From assembly GCF_003086295.3 (NCBI RefSeq), contig NC_092046.1:102341363-102405362 (forward strand): a stretch of DNA of 64,000 nucleotides, in the 5' to 3' direction. The notes beneath the pieces were generated by a model. The model searched no databases. It saw nothing but the letters and a program-made list of their open reading frames with translations, and was not told the origin of the DNA. This stretch comes from Arachis hypogaea (lineage: Eukaryota > Streptophyta > Magnoliopsida > Fabales > Fabaceae). Shown in pieces: positions 22,078 to 33,131 of the stretch (its first letter is position 1; each line of letters opens with the position of its first letter). The position numbers were made by a program, and so were the translations under genes.

Positions 22078-22114
22078 CACACCAAACTTAGAGGTTTGCT
22101 TGTCCTCAAGCAAA
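22078..22114 (-). promoter_or_regulatory. Internal copy of the hairpin plus AAGTTTGGTGTG motif, just before C1 ORF2
   Basis: On the minus strand TTTGCTT-GAGGAC-AAGCAAA (22114-22095) is followed by CCTCTAAGTTTGGTGTG, then the ORF2 ATG 23 bases on. It copies the PPT cassette at 19928-19891 with another swapped base pair at the stem end. It lies about 2.2 kb upstream of the 3' LTR. Confidence 0.7.
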
Positions 22115-22189
22115 AGAAAAGAAAGGAGAGGGATAGAAGGAGAGCTAGGTGCAATTGTTGATGGAAGGGGAGGGAGGCCGAACCCATAT

Positions 22190-22602
22190 ATAAAGGGAGG
22201 GGGTGGGTTCAAAAATTTTGAAAAGATATGATAAAAAGATTGATTTGGAAAAGATAAGATAAAAGATATGATAAGGGAGGATATAGTTTAAAATTGAAAA
22301 GATATGAAAAAAATTTTTTTTTGAAAAAGATAAATCTAGATTTTGAAAAAGATAATGTGGAGATTTGAAAAAGATATTAGTTGAAAAAAATAGATTTGTT
22401 TTGAAAATTTGAAAAAGAGTTGGATTGAATTTGCAAAAGAGGGTTTGTGCTTATGGATTAAGATACATTTGATATTTTTAAGGTAGGGTCTTTAGAAATT
22501 AGGGATTTTAGAAATCAAGGTTCTTAACATGTTTATGCAAGAAATCGTGAATTGAAGCATGAAAATTAAGATTAAAATGAAAAATATGAAGAAAAATTGA
22601 AT
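22190..22602 (-). other. AT-rich spacer before C1 ORF2
   Basis: Low complexity: repeated GAAAAAGATA and AAGATATGATAA words on the plus strand. No gene seen. Confidence 0.5.
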
Positions 22603-22617
22603 TTACCTCCTCCCCGC

Positions 22618-22825
22618 CATCCTGGCGTTTGAACGCCCAAACACTGCCTGTTTTGGGCGTTCAACGCCCAAATACTGCTCTCCTGGGCGTTCAACGCCCA
22701 GTTGTTGCCCTTTTCTGGCGTTGAACACCAGATTACTATCCTTACTGGCGTTCAGCGCCCACTGGCTGCCCCTTTTGGGCGCTGAACGCCCAAAATAGGC
22801 TCTTACTGGCGTTTTCTTGCCAGTG
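22618..22825. repeat. Internal GGGCGTTCAACGCCCA palindrome array of C1
   Basis: At least six copies of the GGCGTT(C/G)AACGCC word family spaced 30-40 bases. They lie after the integrase end and before ORF2. An open minus-strand frame across it (22884-22603) reads the words as GVERP or ALNA and is not called a gene. Confidence 0.75.
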
Positions 22826-22973
22826 AGCTCTTTTTTCTTTGTTTTGTGTGCAGATTCCTTCTGTAACCCTGTGAACTTATGCAATTGATTCTTTACCTTG
22901 TTATCAATGAACTCTATATAAACAAATAAAAATAAAAATAGGGCAAAAATGCTTAGAGGATTGATGCCCCATG

Positions 22974-22991
22974 GCTGGGTTGCCTCCCAGC
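22974..22991 (-). promoter_or_regulatory. Conserved post-pol hairpin of C1
   Basis: On the minus strand it reads GCTGGG-AGGCAA-CCCAGC, a perfect 6-bp stem soon after the integrase end. The neighbouring GACAATAAAGAAGCGCTT is shared with D and E1. Confidence 0.72.
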
Positions 22992-23064
22992 AAGCGCTTC
23001 TTTATTGTCTTTAGCTGGACCTTGCTGAGCTTTTAGTCTAGCTTCAGCCTTGAGCACTCTTGCT

Positions 23065-26000
23065 CAACGTTGCCTTCAAGATTGTGCTTGATTCTCTGTC
23101 CATTGACAATGAACCTCTTATCAGAATCAATATCTTGAAGCTCCATATAACCATATGGTGATACACTTGTAATCACGTATGGTCCCCTCCACCGGGATTT
23201 CAATTTCCCGGGGAATAGCCTGAGTCTAGAGTTAAACAGCAGAACCTTCTATCCTGGTTCAAAGATTCTAGATGACAGCTTTCTGTCATGCCACTTTTTT
23301 ATTTCTCTTTATAAAGCTTGGCATTTTTGAAAGCTGTGAATCTGAATTCCTCTAGCTCATTTAACTGGAGCAATCTTTTTTCTCCTGCTAACTTGGCATC
23401 AAAGTTTAGGAATCTGGTTGCCCAGTAGGCTTTATGTTCCAGTTCCACGGGCAGGTGACATGCCTTACCATACACAAGTTGGTATGGAGAGGTCCCTATA
23501 GGGGTCTTGAATGCTGTTCTGTAAGCCCACAGAGCATCATCCAAGCTCCGTGCCCAATCCTTTCTACGGTACTTACTGTCCGTTCTAGGATTCTCTTTAA
23601 TTCTCTGTTAGAGACTTTAGCTTGCCCATTAGTTTGTGGATGATATGGAGTAGCCACCTTATGGCAAATTCCATACCGAACCATGGCAGAGTAAAGCTGT
23701 TTATTGCAGAAGTGAGTGCCCCCATCACTGATTAGTACTCTAGGGACACCAAACCTGCTAAAGATATGTTTCTGGAGGAACTTCAGCACTATTTTAGTAT
23801 CATTGGTGGGTGTGGCAATGGCCTCAACCCATTTTGATACATAGTCAATTGCCACCAGAATATAAGTGTTTGAGTATGATGGTGGGAAAGGTCCCATGAA
23901 GTCAATTCCCCATACATCAAACAACTCAATTTCCAAGATTCCTTGTTGAGGCATGGCGTAACCATGAGGCAGATTACCAGCTCTTTGGCAACTGTCACAG
24001 TTACGTACAAACTCTCAGAAATCTTTATAGAGTGTGGGCCAATAGAAGCCACATTAGAGGACCTTGGTGGCTGTTCGCTCACCTCCGAAATGGCCTCCAT
24101 ATTGAGATCCATGGCAATGCCATAGGATCCTCTGTGCTTCTTCTCTAGGCACACACCTACGGATTATTCCGACTGCACATCTCTTAAAGAGATAGGGTTC
24201 ATCCCACAAGTAGTACTTTGCATCAGTAATTAATTTCTTTTTTTGTATCCTGTTGTACTCCTTGGGTATGAACCTTGCAGCTTTATAGTTTGCAATATCA
24301 GCAAACCATGGTGTTTTCTGAATGGCAAATAAATGCTCATCCGGAAGAGTCTCAGAGATCTCAAGAGAGGGGAGGGGCGTCCCTTCTACTGGCTCTATCT
24401 GGGACAGATGATCAGCCACTTGGTTCTCTGTCCCTTTTCTGTCTCTTATTTCTATATCAAACTCTTGCAGAAGCAACACCCATCTGATGAGCCTGGGTTT
24501 TGAATCCTGCTTTGTGAGTAAATATTTAAGAGCAGCATGATCAGTATACACAATCACTTTTGATCCTACTAAGTATGATCTGAACTTGTCAATGGCGTAA
24601 ACCACTGCAAGTAATTCTTTTTCTGTGGTTGTGTAATTCTTCTGGGCATCATTTATAACGCGACTAGCGTAATAAATGACGTGGAGAAGCTTGTCATGTC
24701 TCTGTCCCAACACTGCACCAATGGCGTGATCACTGGCATCACACATTAGCTCAAATGGTAATGTCCAGTCTGGTGCAAAAATAACTGGTGCTGTGACCAG
24801 CTTAGCTTTCAGCGTTTCAAACGCCTGCAGGCACTCTGTGTCAAACACAAATGGTGTGTCAGCAGCTAGCAGATTGCTTAGAGGTTTTGCGATTTTTGAA
24901 AAATCCTTTATAAACCTCCTATAGAATCCTGCATGCCCCAGAAAGCTTCTGATTGCCTTAACATTGGCAGGTGGTGGTAATTTTTCAATTACCTCTATTT
25001 TTGCTTGATCCACCTCTATTCCCTTGTTTGAGATTTTATACCCAAGAACAATCCCTTTAGTCACCATAAAGTGACATTTTTCCCAGTTTAAAACTAGGTT
25101 AGTCTCTTGGCATCTTTTCAGAACAAGTTTCAGGTGATCAAGACAAGAGCTGAATGAGTCTCCATATACTGAGAAGTCATCCATGAAGACTTCCAGAAAT
25201 TTTTCCACCATATCAGAGAAAATAGAGAGCATGCATCTCTGGAAGGTTGCAGGCACATTACACATCCCAAATGGCATCCTTCTATAAGCAAACACTCCAG
25301 ATGGACATGTGAATGCTGTTTTCTCTTGATCCTGAGGATCTACTGCAATCTGGTTATAGCCTGAGTAGCCGTCCAAAAAGCAGTAATAATCATGACTTGC
25401 TAGTCTTTCTAGCATCTGGTCTATGAATGGTAAAGGAAAATGATCCTTTCTGGTGGCTGTATTGAGCCTTCTGTAGTCAATACACATGCGCCACCTTGTA
25501 ACTGTTCTTGTAGGAACCAGTTCATTTTTTTCATTATGAATCACTGTCATGCCTCCCTTTTTTGGGACGACTTGGACAGGGCTCACCCAGGGGCTATCAG
25601 AAATAGGATAAATAATCCCAGCCTCTAGTAATTTGGTGACCTCTTTCTGCACCACTTCCTTCATGGCTGGATTTAGCCGTCTCTGTGGTTGAACCACCGG
25701 TTTAGCATTATCCTCCAATAAGATTTTGTGCATGCATCTAGCTGGGCTTATGCCCTTAAGGTCACCTATGGACCACCCAAGAGCTGTCTTGTGTGTCCTT
25801 AGCACTTGAATAAGTGCTTCCTCTTCCTGTGGATTTAAAGCAGAGCTTATAATCACTGGAAAAGTGTCACCTTCTCCCAGAAATGCATATTTCAAGGATG
25901 GTGGTAATGGCTTGAGCTCGGGTTTAGGAGGTTTTTCTTCTTCCAGAAGAATTTTCAGAGGCTCTTTAATGTCCTCTGAATCCTCTAAATCAGGCTGAAC

Positions 26001-28139
26001 ATCTTTAAAGATGTTTTCCAACTCTGATTCGAGACTCTCAGCCATGTTGATCTCTTCTACCAAAGAGTCAATAAGATCAACTTTCATGCAGTCTTTTGAT
26101 GTGTCAGGATGCTGCATGGCTTTAATAGCGTTCAACTTAAACTCATCATCATTGACTCTCAGGGTTATTTCTCCCTGTTGGACGTCAATGAGGGATCGTC
26201 CAGTTGCTAGGAAGGGTCTTCCTAGAATGAGAGTAGCACTCTTGTGCTCCTCCATTTCCAGCACAACAAAGTCAGTGGGAAAGGCGAATGGCCCGACTCT
26301 GACAATCATGTCTTCAATCACGCCTGATGGGTATTTAGTGGAGCCATCAGCAAGTTGGAGACATATCCGGGTTGGTTTAACTTCTTCAGTTAAGCCAAGC
26401 TTTCTGATAGTGGATGCAGGTATTAGGTTGATGCTTGCCCCAAGATCGCATAAAGCTGTCTTGGTGCATTGACCTTCTAATATGCATGGTATCAGAAAAC
26501 TCCCAGGGTCTTTAAGCTTTTTAGGGAAGCTCTTTAGAATGACCGCACTGCATTCTTCAGTGAGGAGAACTCTTTCTGTTTCTCTCCAATCCTTTTTATG
26601 ACTCAAGATCTCTTTCATGAACTTGGCATAAGAAGGTATTTGCTTAAGTGCTTCTGCAAATGGAATCTTTATTTCAAGAGTCCTGAGATAATCTGCAAAG
26701 CGAGCAAATTGCTTATCCTGCTCCTCTTTCCGGAGCTTTTGAGGATAAGGTATCTTGGCTTTATATTCTTAAACCTTAGTTGCTGTAGGTTTATTGCCTA
26801 CAGAAGTGGTTGAAGAAGCCTTTTTAGAGGGGTTGCTATCAGCATTTGTGTGTGTCTGATCCCTCACTGGCAATTGAGTGCCAGAGTTAGAAACTGGAGT
26901 GACGTTAGATGCCAACTCCTTGTCTGTTCCTGGCGTCTGAACGCCAGAACTGTGCTCATTTTGGGCGTTCAGCGCCAGATCTTGCCCATTTTGGGTGTTC
27001 AACGCCAGATCCTTGCCTATTTCTGGCGTTGAACGCCAGTCCTGCCTTGTTTCTGGCGTTGAACGCCAGTCCTAAGCATGGTCTGGGCGTTCAGCGCCAG
27101 CTTTCCACCAAATTTCTGGCGTTTTAGTTCCAGAATTACTTTTCCCTGGGCTCTTACTGTCCTCAGGTGAATTTTGGGTGGTTTGCTCATTTCTTAGCTT
27201 CTTGCTGCCTTGAGGTGGGGTATTTAATGTTTTCCCACTTCTTAATTGAACTGCTTGGCATTCTTCTGTTATTTGCCTTGATAGCTGCTGCTTTGTTTGC
27301 TTCAATTGTTCTTCCATATTTATATTAGCCATCCTTGTCTCTTGTAGTTTATCCTCGAATTTGGCTAACTGCTTTGTTAGAAAGTCCAATTGCTGATTGA
27401 ATTCAGCAGCTTGTTTTACAGGACTGAGTTCAGCAGTTACTGTTTTAACATCTTCTTTCATGGAAGGGTCACTGCTTAAGTACAGATGCTGATTCCTGGC
27501 AACTGTATCAATGAGCTCTTTAGCCTCTTCAATTGTCTTTCTCATGTGGATAGATCCACCAGCTGAGTAATCTAGAGACATCTGAGCTCCTTCTGCAAGC
27601 CCATAATAGAAGATGTCTAACTGAACCCACTCTGAAAACATTTCAGAGGGGCATTTTCGTAGCATCTCTCTGTATCTCTCCCAAGCATCATAAAGAGATT
27701 CATTATCTCCTTGTTTAAAGCCTTGGATGTCCAGCCTTAGCTGTGTCATCCATTTTGGGGGAAAGTATTGATTCAGGAATTTTTCTGTCAGTTGTTTCCA
27801 TGTCCTTATGCTGGCCTTAGGTTGGTTATTTAACCACCTCTTAGCTTGATCTTTTACAGCAAATGGAAACAATAATAGTCTGTAGACATCCTGATCTATT
27901 TCCTTATCATGTACTGTGTCAGCAATTTGTAAAAATTGTGCCAGAAACTCTGTAGGTTCTTCCTGTGGAAGACCGGAATACTGGCAATTTTGCTGCACCA
28001 TGATAATGAGCTGAGGATTCAACTCGAAGCTACTGACTCCAATGGAGGGTATGCAGATGCTTCTCCCATATGAAGCAGTAGAGGGGTTAGCATATGACCC
28101 CAGAGTCCTCCTGGACTGTTCATTTTCACTTAGATCCAT
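23065..28139 (-). pseudogene. C1 gag-pol polyprotein (Athila lineage; stops and one frameshift)
   Basis: Gag, protease, RT, RNase H and the first part of integrase share one frame from the ATG at 28139. Gag (28139-27072) has KDQAKRWLNNQP and YDAWERYREMLRKCPSEMF and the linker AVQLRSGKTL; no zinc knuckle is seen. Stops lie at 27072 and 26769. The open stretch 26618-24054 holds protease (ALCDLGASINLIP, Asp58 from its first Met), RT (about 330-500, active site FMDD at 478-481), a single RNase H (Asp627, Glu668, Asp693, Asp736) and the start of the integrase zinc finger. Stops at 24054 and about 24014 follow. The integrase core has [17 protein letters not shown] and NRELKR. A frameshift near 23570 leads to 23544-23299, then a C-terminal region (WRGPYVITSVSPYG) to about 23065. 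Absence of a second RNase H and the FMDD box fit Athila. Confidence 0.85.
26930..27130. repeat. Palindromic GGCGTT(C/G)AACGCC repeats inside the C1 gag-protease linker
   Basis: Five or more copies of the LTR palindrome word lie within the gag-protease reading frame, between the gag domain and the protease. On the coding strand they read as ALNAQ, ALNTQ or DWRSTPE units. One gag stop (27072) falls inside the array. Confidence 0.7.
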
Positions 28140-28784
28140 GATGGAGAAAGGGAGATGATGTCAAATAAAAAAATTATTTTTATTTATTTATTTTGAAAAT
28201 GAAATAAATTAAAATAAAATAAATAAAAATGGTTGAAAATTTTCAAAAAAATGAGGAGAGAGAAAGTAGTTAGGATATTTTGAAAAGGATATGATGATTT
28301 TTGAAAAAGGTTTTAAAATTTTGAAATAAAAATCTGAATTTTAAAGGCAAATTTCGAAAATTTGCTTTAAAATAGAGAGAAAAGATATTTTTGAATTTAA
28401 AGAAGAGAGAGAAAAATAATAAAATAGCACAAGATTTAAAATTTTTAGATCTAATGCTCCTTGTTTTTGAAAATTTTGAGAGAAAACACCAAGGAACACC
28501 AAACTTAAAAATTTTAAGATCAAGACACAAGGAAAACTCAAGAACACTTTGAAGATTCACAAGAACACCAAACTTAAAATTTTTAGAAAACTAAACTAAA
28601 ATTTTCGAAAACCTAAGGGGAATCAATAAGAAAACACCAAACTTAGAGTTTGGCACAAAATTTAATAGAGAAATTATTACTTTTGAAAAATTTTTGAAAA
28701 GAAAACAAAAGACTCTGACTCAAAAGATGAAAATTTCCTAATCTAAGCAACAAGATTCACCGTCAGTTGTTCAAACTCGAACAA
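28140..28784 (-). other. C1 leader with AAGTTTGGTGT motifs
   Basis: No gene. It is AT-rich with runs such as TTTTGAAAATTTT. The motif AACACCAAACTTA (minus: TAAGTTTGGTGTT) occurs at about 28495, 28565 and 28634. Confidence 0.6.
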
Positions 28785-28802
28785 TCCCCGGCAACGGTGC
28801 CA
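28785..28802 (-). promoter_or_regulatory. Primer-binding site of C1 (tRNA-Asp, one mismatch)
   Basis: The minus strand reads TGGCACCGTTGCCGGGGA, 6 bases from the 5' LTR. Confidence 0.82.
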
Positions 28803-28808
28803 AAAATT

Positions 28809-30344
28809 TGGTGCACGAATTGTGAATCACACTTTTCACAACTCGTACCATTAACCAGCAAGTGCACTGGGTCGTCCTAGTAATACCTTACATGAGTAAG
28901 AGTCGAATCCCACGGAGATTGTTGGTTTGAAGCAATCTATGGTTATCTTGCAATTCTCAGTCAGGAAGTCAATTGTGTTTATCAGTTGAATTGCGAATAA
29001 ACAAGAGAGCATGGGTTAAAGATTACTTGTTATGCAGTAATGGAGAATATGTTGGAGTTTTGGAGATGCTTTGTCTTCTGAATCTCTGCTTTCCTCTGTC
29101 CTCTGATTCACGCATGCACGTCCTTCTATGGCAAGCTGTGTGTTGGGGCATCACCGTTGTCAATGGTTACATCCCCTCCTCTTGTGAAAATGGTCCAAAT
29201 GCTCTGTCACAGCTCGGCTAATCATCTGAGGTTCCCGATCATGCTGGAATAGGATTCACCCTCCTTTTGCGTCTGTCACTACGCCCAGCACTTGCGAGTT
29301 TGAAGCTCTTCACAGTCATTCATTCCCTGAATCCTACTCGGAATACCACAGACAAGGTTTAGACTTTCCGGATTCTCATGAATGCCGCCATCAATCTAGC
29401 TTATACCACGGAGATTCTGATTAAGGAATCTAAGAGATATTCATTCAATCTGATGTAGAACGGAGGTGATTGTCAGACACACGTTCATGGATTGAGGAAG
29501 GTGATGACTGCCACGAATCATCACCTTCTCCATAATTAGGCGCGAATGGATATCTTAGATAGGAACACGCATGTTTGAATGGAAAACATAAATACTTGCA
29601 TTAATTCATTGAGACACAGCAGAGCTCCTCACCCCCAACAATGGAGTTTATAGACTCATGCCGTCAAAGAGTACAAAGTTCAGATCTAAAATGTTATGAG
29701 ATACAAAATAAGTCTCTAAAAGTTGTTTAAATACTAAACTAGTAGCCTAGGTTTACAAAAAGTGAGTAGACTATGAAAGATGGTGCAGAGATCCACTTCT
29801 GGGACCCACTTGGTGTGTGCTGGGGCTGAGACTTAAACATTTCACGTGTATAAGACTGTTTTGGGCGTTCAACGCCAGGTTTGGATCCATTTCTGGCGTT
29901 GAACTCCAACTTTTAATCCTTTTCTGGCGCTGGACGCCAGAATTGGGCAGAGAACTGGCGTTGAACGCCAGTTTACGTCGACTATCCTTGAGCAAAGTAT
30001 GGACTATTATATATTTCTGGAAAGCCCTGGATGTCTGCTTTTCAACGCAATTGAAAGCGTGCCATTTCGAGTTCTGTAGCTCCAGAAAATCCACTTTGAG
30101 TGCAGGGAGGTCAGAATCCAACAGCATCAGCAGTCCTTTTTCAGCCTGAATCAGATTTTTGCTCAGCTCCCTCAATTTCCGCCAGAAAAATACCTGAAAT
30201 TACAGAAAAACACACAACTCATAGTAAAGTCTAGAAATATGAATTTTTCCTAAAAACTAATGGAAACAAACTAAAAACTCACTAAAACATACTAAAAACT
30301 ATATGAAATTAACCCCAAAAAGCGTATAAAATATCCGCTCATCA
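28809..30344 (-). repeat. C1 5' LTR (right copy)
   Basis: 1536 bp, the same length as the left copy. It carries the same palindrome cluster (about 29865-29970) and shared module (about 30007-30115). Confidence 0.9.
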
Positions 30345-30349
30345 ACCTC

Positions 30350-31593
30350 CATATGACCCTAACCCTCAACCACCATACCAACCACCTTATGAGCCATATG
30401 AACCATATATAGAACCACCCCAATTCCAACCCAATTACTCATAAGAACCACCACTTCAATATTCACCATCTCCATATCCATCAATCCAAGAGCACTATGA
30501 TCCTATTTATGAAAGCCGAGTGCATCAAGAGACAAAGGATCGTTTCAAGGAAACAGTGGATCGATTTCATGCAACCATTCGTCAATTGGAGCAAGCGATA
30601 ATTCAATTAGCTTCCCGACGTTCGGACACTCAAGGAACCCCTATGGCTTCATGTGGACAATCTAATGAAGAACGTAGCATGAAGGAGATACTAGAAACTC
30701 CAGTGAACAGTACGGAGCATGACTTTGTACTGGAACAAGTGGAGGAAGCCGGAATTATTGAAGAAGAAGAAGTGGTTGAAGACTTAGGAGATGCAGAACC
30801 TCCATGGGAAAGTCCAGTCATAGAACCCCCTTCCAAGATGTTTGAAATTGATGCTGAGGAGGGTGTACAACCTCCAAGGCATATCACAGTTGAAGACTTG
30901 GAAGAGGTTGATCAAGAGATGGAGATTCAAGAAGAAGAAGCACAACCTCCCATGCCCTTAGAAAGCAATGAAGAGAAGATTGAATTGGAAGAAAGCTACC
31001 AAGAGGAAGAGGTTGAAATTGAAGAAGCTTGCAAAGAGGTGGTAATTATCAGAGAAGAGTACAAGGGAGTGGAGCTTGCAATTTCATTAAAAATACCTCC
31101 CTCTAAGTTGCCATCATCCTTCACAACATTCAAGTGGGTAATATTCATATACCTTAACTTTCTAATTCCACTTGAATATGGGCTACTGGAGACGGATGGT
31201 CAACTTAGAACTCTTTGTGGCATTAAGAGTAAGAGGAAGATGGTCAGTGGTAAGAATTGTCCTGCAAGGTTCATTATGGTTGGAAGCTTAAAGTTTAAAT
31301 GTAAAGGTTAGTGTAAAGCTCCACTGAATGGGTCTAGGAAGTTATTTGGCTGCTTTAGTGAGAATTCAGATTGCCTATCACCCGGATGGAATCATGATGA
31401 TCAACAAGAAGACGGGTGCAAAAGCAAGATTTGGGACCCCGGAATCCAATCTAGAAATCAGCACTCTTGGGGCCTTGTCACATGCATTAACTTACTTGAA
31501 GGCTTTCTGCGCCTAGTTTGGGATCCCGGAGGACATTGAAATCATAAACAATGGTGGAGATTCCTGGATGAGTTCAAGCACAAGCCACCATAA
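30350..31593 (+). pseudogene. A1 single ORF, second part
   Basis: It continues the Pro/Tyr-rich N-terminal part (PPYDPNPQPPYQPPYEPYEP), has TAA at 30442, then a long open stretch with KETVDRFHATIRQLEQAI, MKEILETPVNSTEHDFVLEQ and a strongly acidic middle. A conserved block IPLEYGLLETDGQLRTLCG follows. Stops occur near 31309 and 31540. It ends DEFKHKPP at 31593. With the first part the ORF is about 489 codons, against 523 in A2. I recognise no domain. The acidic, Tyr/Gln-rich make-up suggests a largely disordered protein; that is inference. Confidence 0.6.
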
Positions 31594-31642
31594 CAAAGGA
31601 TTCCCCAAATGTCCAACTTAAGGACAATAACTAAAAGTGCTA

Positions 31643-31660
31643 GGTGGGAGACAACCCACC
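31643..31660 (+). promoter_or_regulatory. Conserved post-ORF hairpin of A1
   Basis: GGTGGG-AGACAA-CCCACC, 50 bases after the ORF stop, after AGGACAATAACTAAAAGTGC. The lead-in resembles GACAATAAAAGAGCGCT of D and E1. Confidence 0.72.
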
Positions 31661-32345
31661 GTGGTATGATCGTTCCTTTTTCATTTTTATTTAGTTTTAT
31701 TTGTTTTTGAGTTTTATTTTATTTTATTGAACCTGGAGTTTTGCATCACATTCATATTAACACTGCATTCTGCATTTTCTTTTTAGATTAAAAAAAAAAG
31801 CCACGCGACGCGACTGATGACAAGTCATCTTAGCCTAGTTTCACTAGCATTTCTCTTAGTTTTTATTAGGTTTTATGCACTTTCTTGCACTCTAAGTAAG
31901 TGATTTGGAATGAAAATGCATGACTTCTTTGAATCAAACAACCACCATGTAATTGATGCTAAATCATGAGGTTTAAGCTAAATTTAATTGAATTTTAATG
32001 AATTATAAACCTTGTGAATTTAGTGATACTTTGATTGGTTGTTTTGATTACTTGCAGGTGAAGAAAGAAAGAAAATAAGAAAAGCGTGGCACAAGAAGTG
32101 TGCCCAAAGGAAAAAGAAAGCGTGCCAAAAGGAAGAAAAAGCATAACCACATTGAGGAAGAAAGGGAAACTAAGTTGAAAAAGCTAACTGAGCTTCACAA
32201 GGGATGGAAGGAGAAGGCAAGCTACAAAGCTAAGTTCAAATAGTTAACTTAGCACTAAAGAAAGCAAGGAATGGGTGCAAAGCTAAGTTAACTAACTTAA
32301 CTTTATCGGGGACCTCTTCAAATTAATTCAAGATGAAATTCCATG

Positions 32346-32730
32346 AGTGAAGCCACCAAGATTCGAACCAAGGACCAAGGAGAAGGCAAGGAACGTTCCT
32401 CACAAAAGAATTCAAGAAGAAATAGCCAAAATGCATCCTCCATGGTTCGAACTTAGAACCACACGCTACTCCTTGCAAGGGAATTTGAGAATAAATAGCT
32501 AGAATGCTTCCTCCAAGACTTGAACTTGGGTATTCTTTGAAACATAAGGAAGGAGTGCCACCAAGCTTGCAAGGAAATACAAGGAAAATAGCTTTATTGC
32601 TTCCTCCAAGTTTCGAACTTGGGTATTCTTGGAAACATAAGGAGGAATGCCCACTCATCCAAGGAAATTAGCTCCAAAGGTGTCCTCCACTTGCTCCCAC
32701 CAGGATTTGAACCTGGGACCTTGAGGCCAA
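32346..32730. repeat. Five tandem 75-95 bp units in E1 U3, each with a TTCGAA-type dyad
   Basis: Unit theme: CTTCCTCCAAG-TTCGAACTTGGG, then GGAA-ATAGCT. Clean dyads are CCAAGTT-TCG-AACTTGG near 32604 and CCAGG-ATTTGAA-CCTGG near 32700. The last, read on the minus strand, looks like a tRNA T-arm (5-bp stem, loop TTCAAAT). The same units are in the 3' LTR (39300-39690). Confidence 0.6.
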
Positions 32731-33122
32731 GGGCAAGACGCTACAAGGAAAGCTCAGTTGGATTTTCCAACTGAGCATTGCTTCTCCCATTCTTCTCCAC
32801 ACTTTGGCGCACAAGTTTGCACACCAAGGGAGCTGTGACACACATTTTGGCGCATCAAGGAGGAAGCCTTGCACATCATGACACGGTCTAAAGCTAAGTT
32901 GGATTTTCCAACTTAGCTCTAAGACAATTGACCCCCAAACAAGGCTGGGCACACCACACTTGACACGGATGGAGCATGCTTGAAAGCTAAGTTGGATTTT
33001 CCAACTGAGCTTTCCCCTGGAGGTGCAATTTGGGCTAGAAATTGGATTAAAAATCCAATTTAATTCATTTCTTCACCAAATCAAAAGCCCACCCAAATTC
33101 CAAAATCCAAGAATAGAAAGTG

Positions 33123-33131
33123 TATAAATAG
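33123..33131 (+). promoter_or_regulatory. Likely TATA box of the E1 5' LTR
   Basis: TATAAATAG lies about 125 bases after the last palindrome, in the same context as D. Confidence 0.65.

Larger units (their letters stand above)
18355..30344 (-). mobile_element. C1: full-length Athila-lineage Ty3/gypsy element with gag-pol and ORF2
   Basis: Two 1536-bp LTRs (18355-19890 and 28809-30344) flank, in minus orientation, primer site, gag, protease, RT, RNase H, integrase, hairpin, palindromic repeats, ORF2 and a hairpin-PPT. On the minus strand the ends are TGATGAGC and GTGCACCA. The flanks ACGTT and ACCTC match at only 3 of 5 positions, but comparison with A2 shows the host ORF is collinear with exactly a 5-base duplication. 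It is the only element here with all Athila pol domains, now inactivated by stops and a frameshift. LTRs differ by roughly 2-3 percent by eye. Confidence 0.9.

Noticed and set aside
22603..22884. 93-codon frame with repeated GVERP/ALNA peptides in C1
   Set aside because: A reading of the palindromic repeat array after the integrase end; no start context and no domain.
24054..26618. C1 pol as an active 854-residue protein
   Set aside because: The frame is open but lacks its own start and the integrase part. Stops on both sides show it is a segment of a broken polyprotein.
18350..30349. C1 as two different insertions, because the flanks ACGTT and ACCTC do not match
   Set aside because: The host ORF is collinear with A2 across the site with exactly 5 extra bases and frame kept, so one insertion with a decayed duplication is simpler.
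32690..32720. tRNA gene on the minus strand
   Set aside because: Only a T-arm is visible. I could not fold an acceptor stem, D-arm and anticodon arm of proper size.
32323..32952. Minus-strand frames repeated in both E1 LTRs (also 39275-39900)
   Set aside because: They read the tandem TTCGAAC units antisense; the repeated motif explains the apparent protein repeats.
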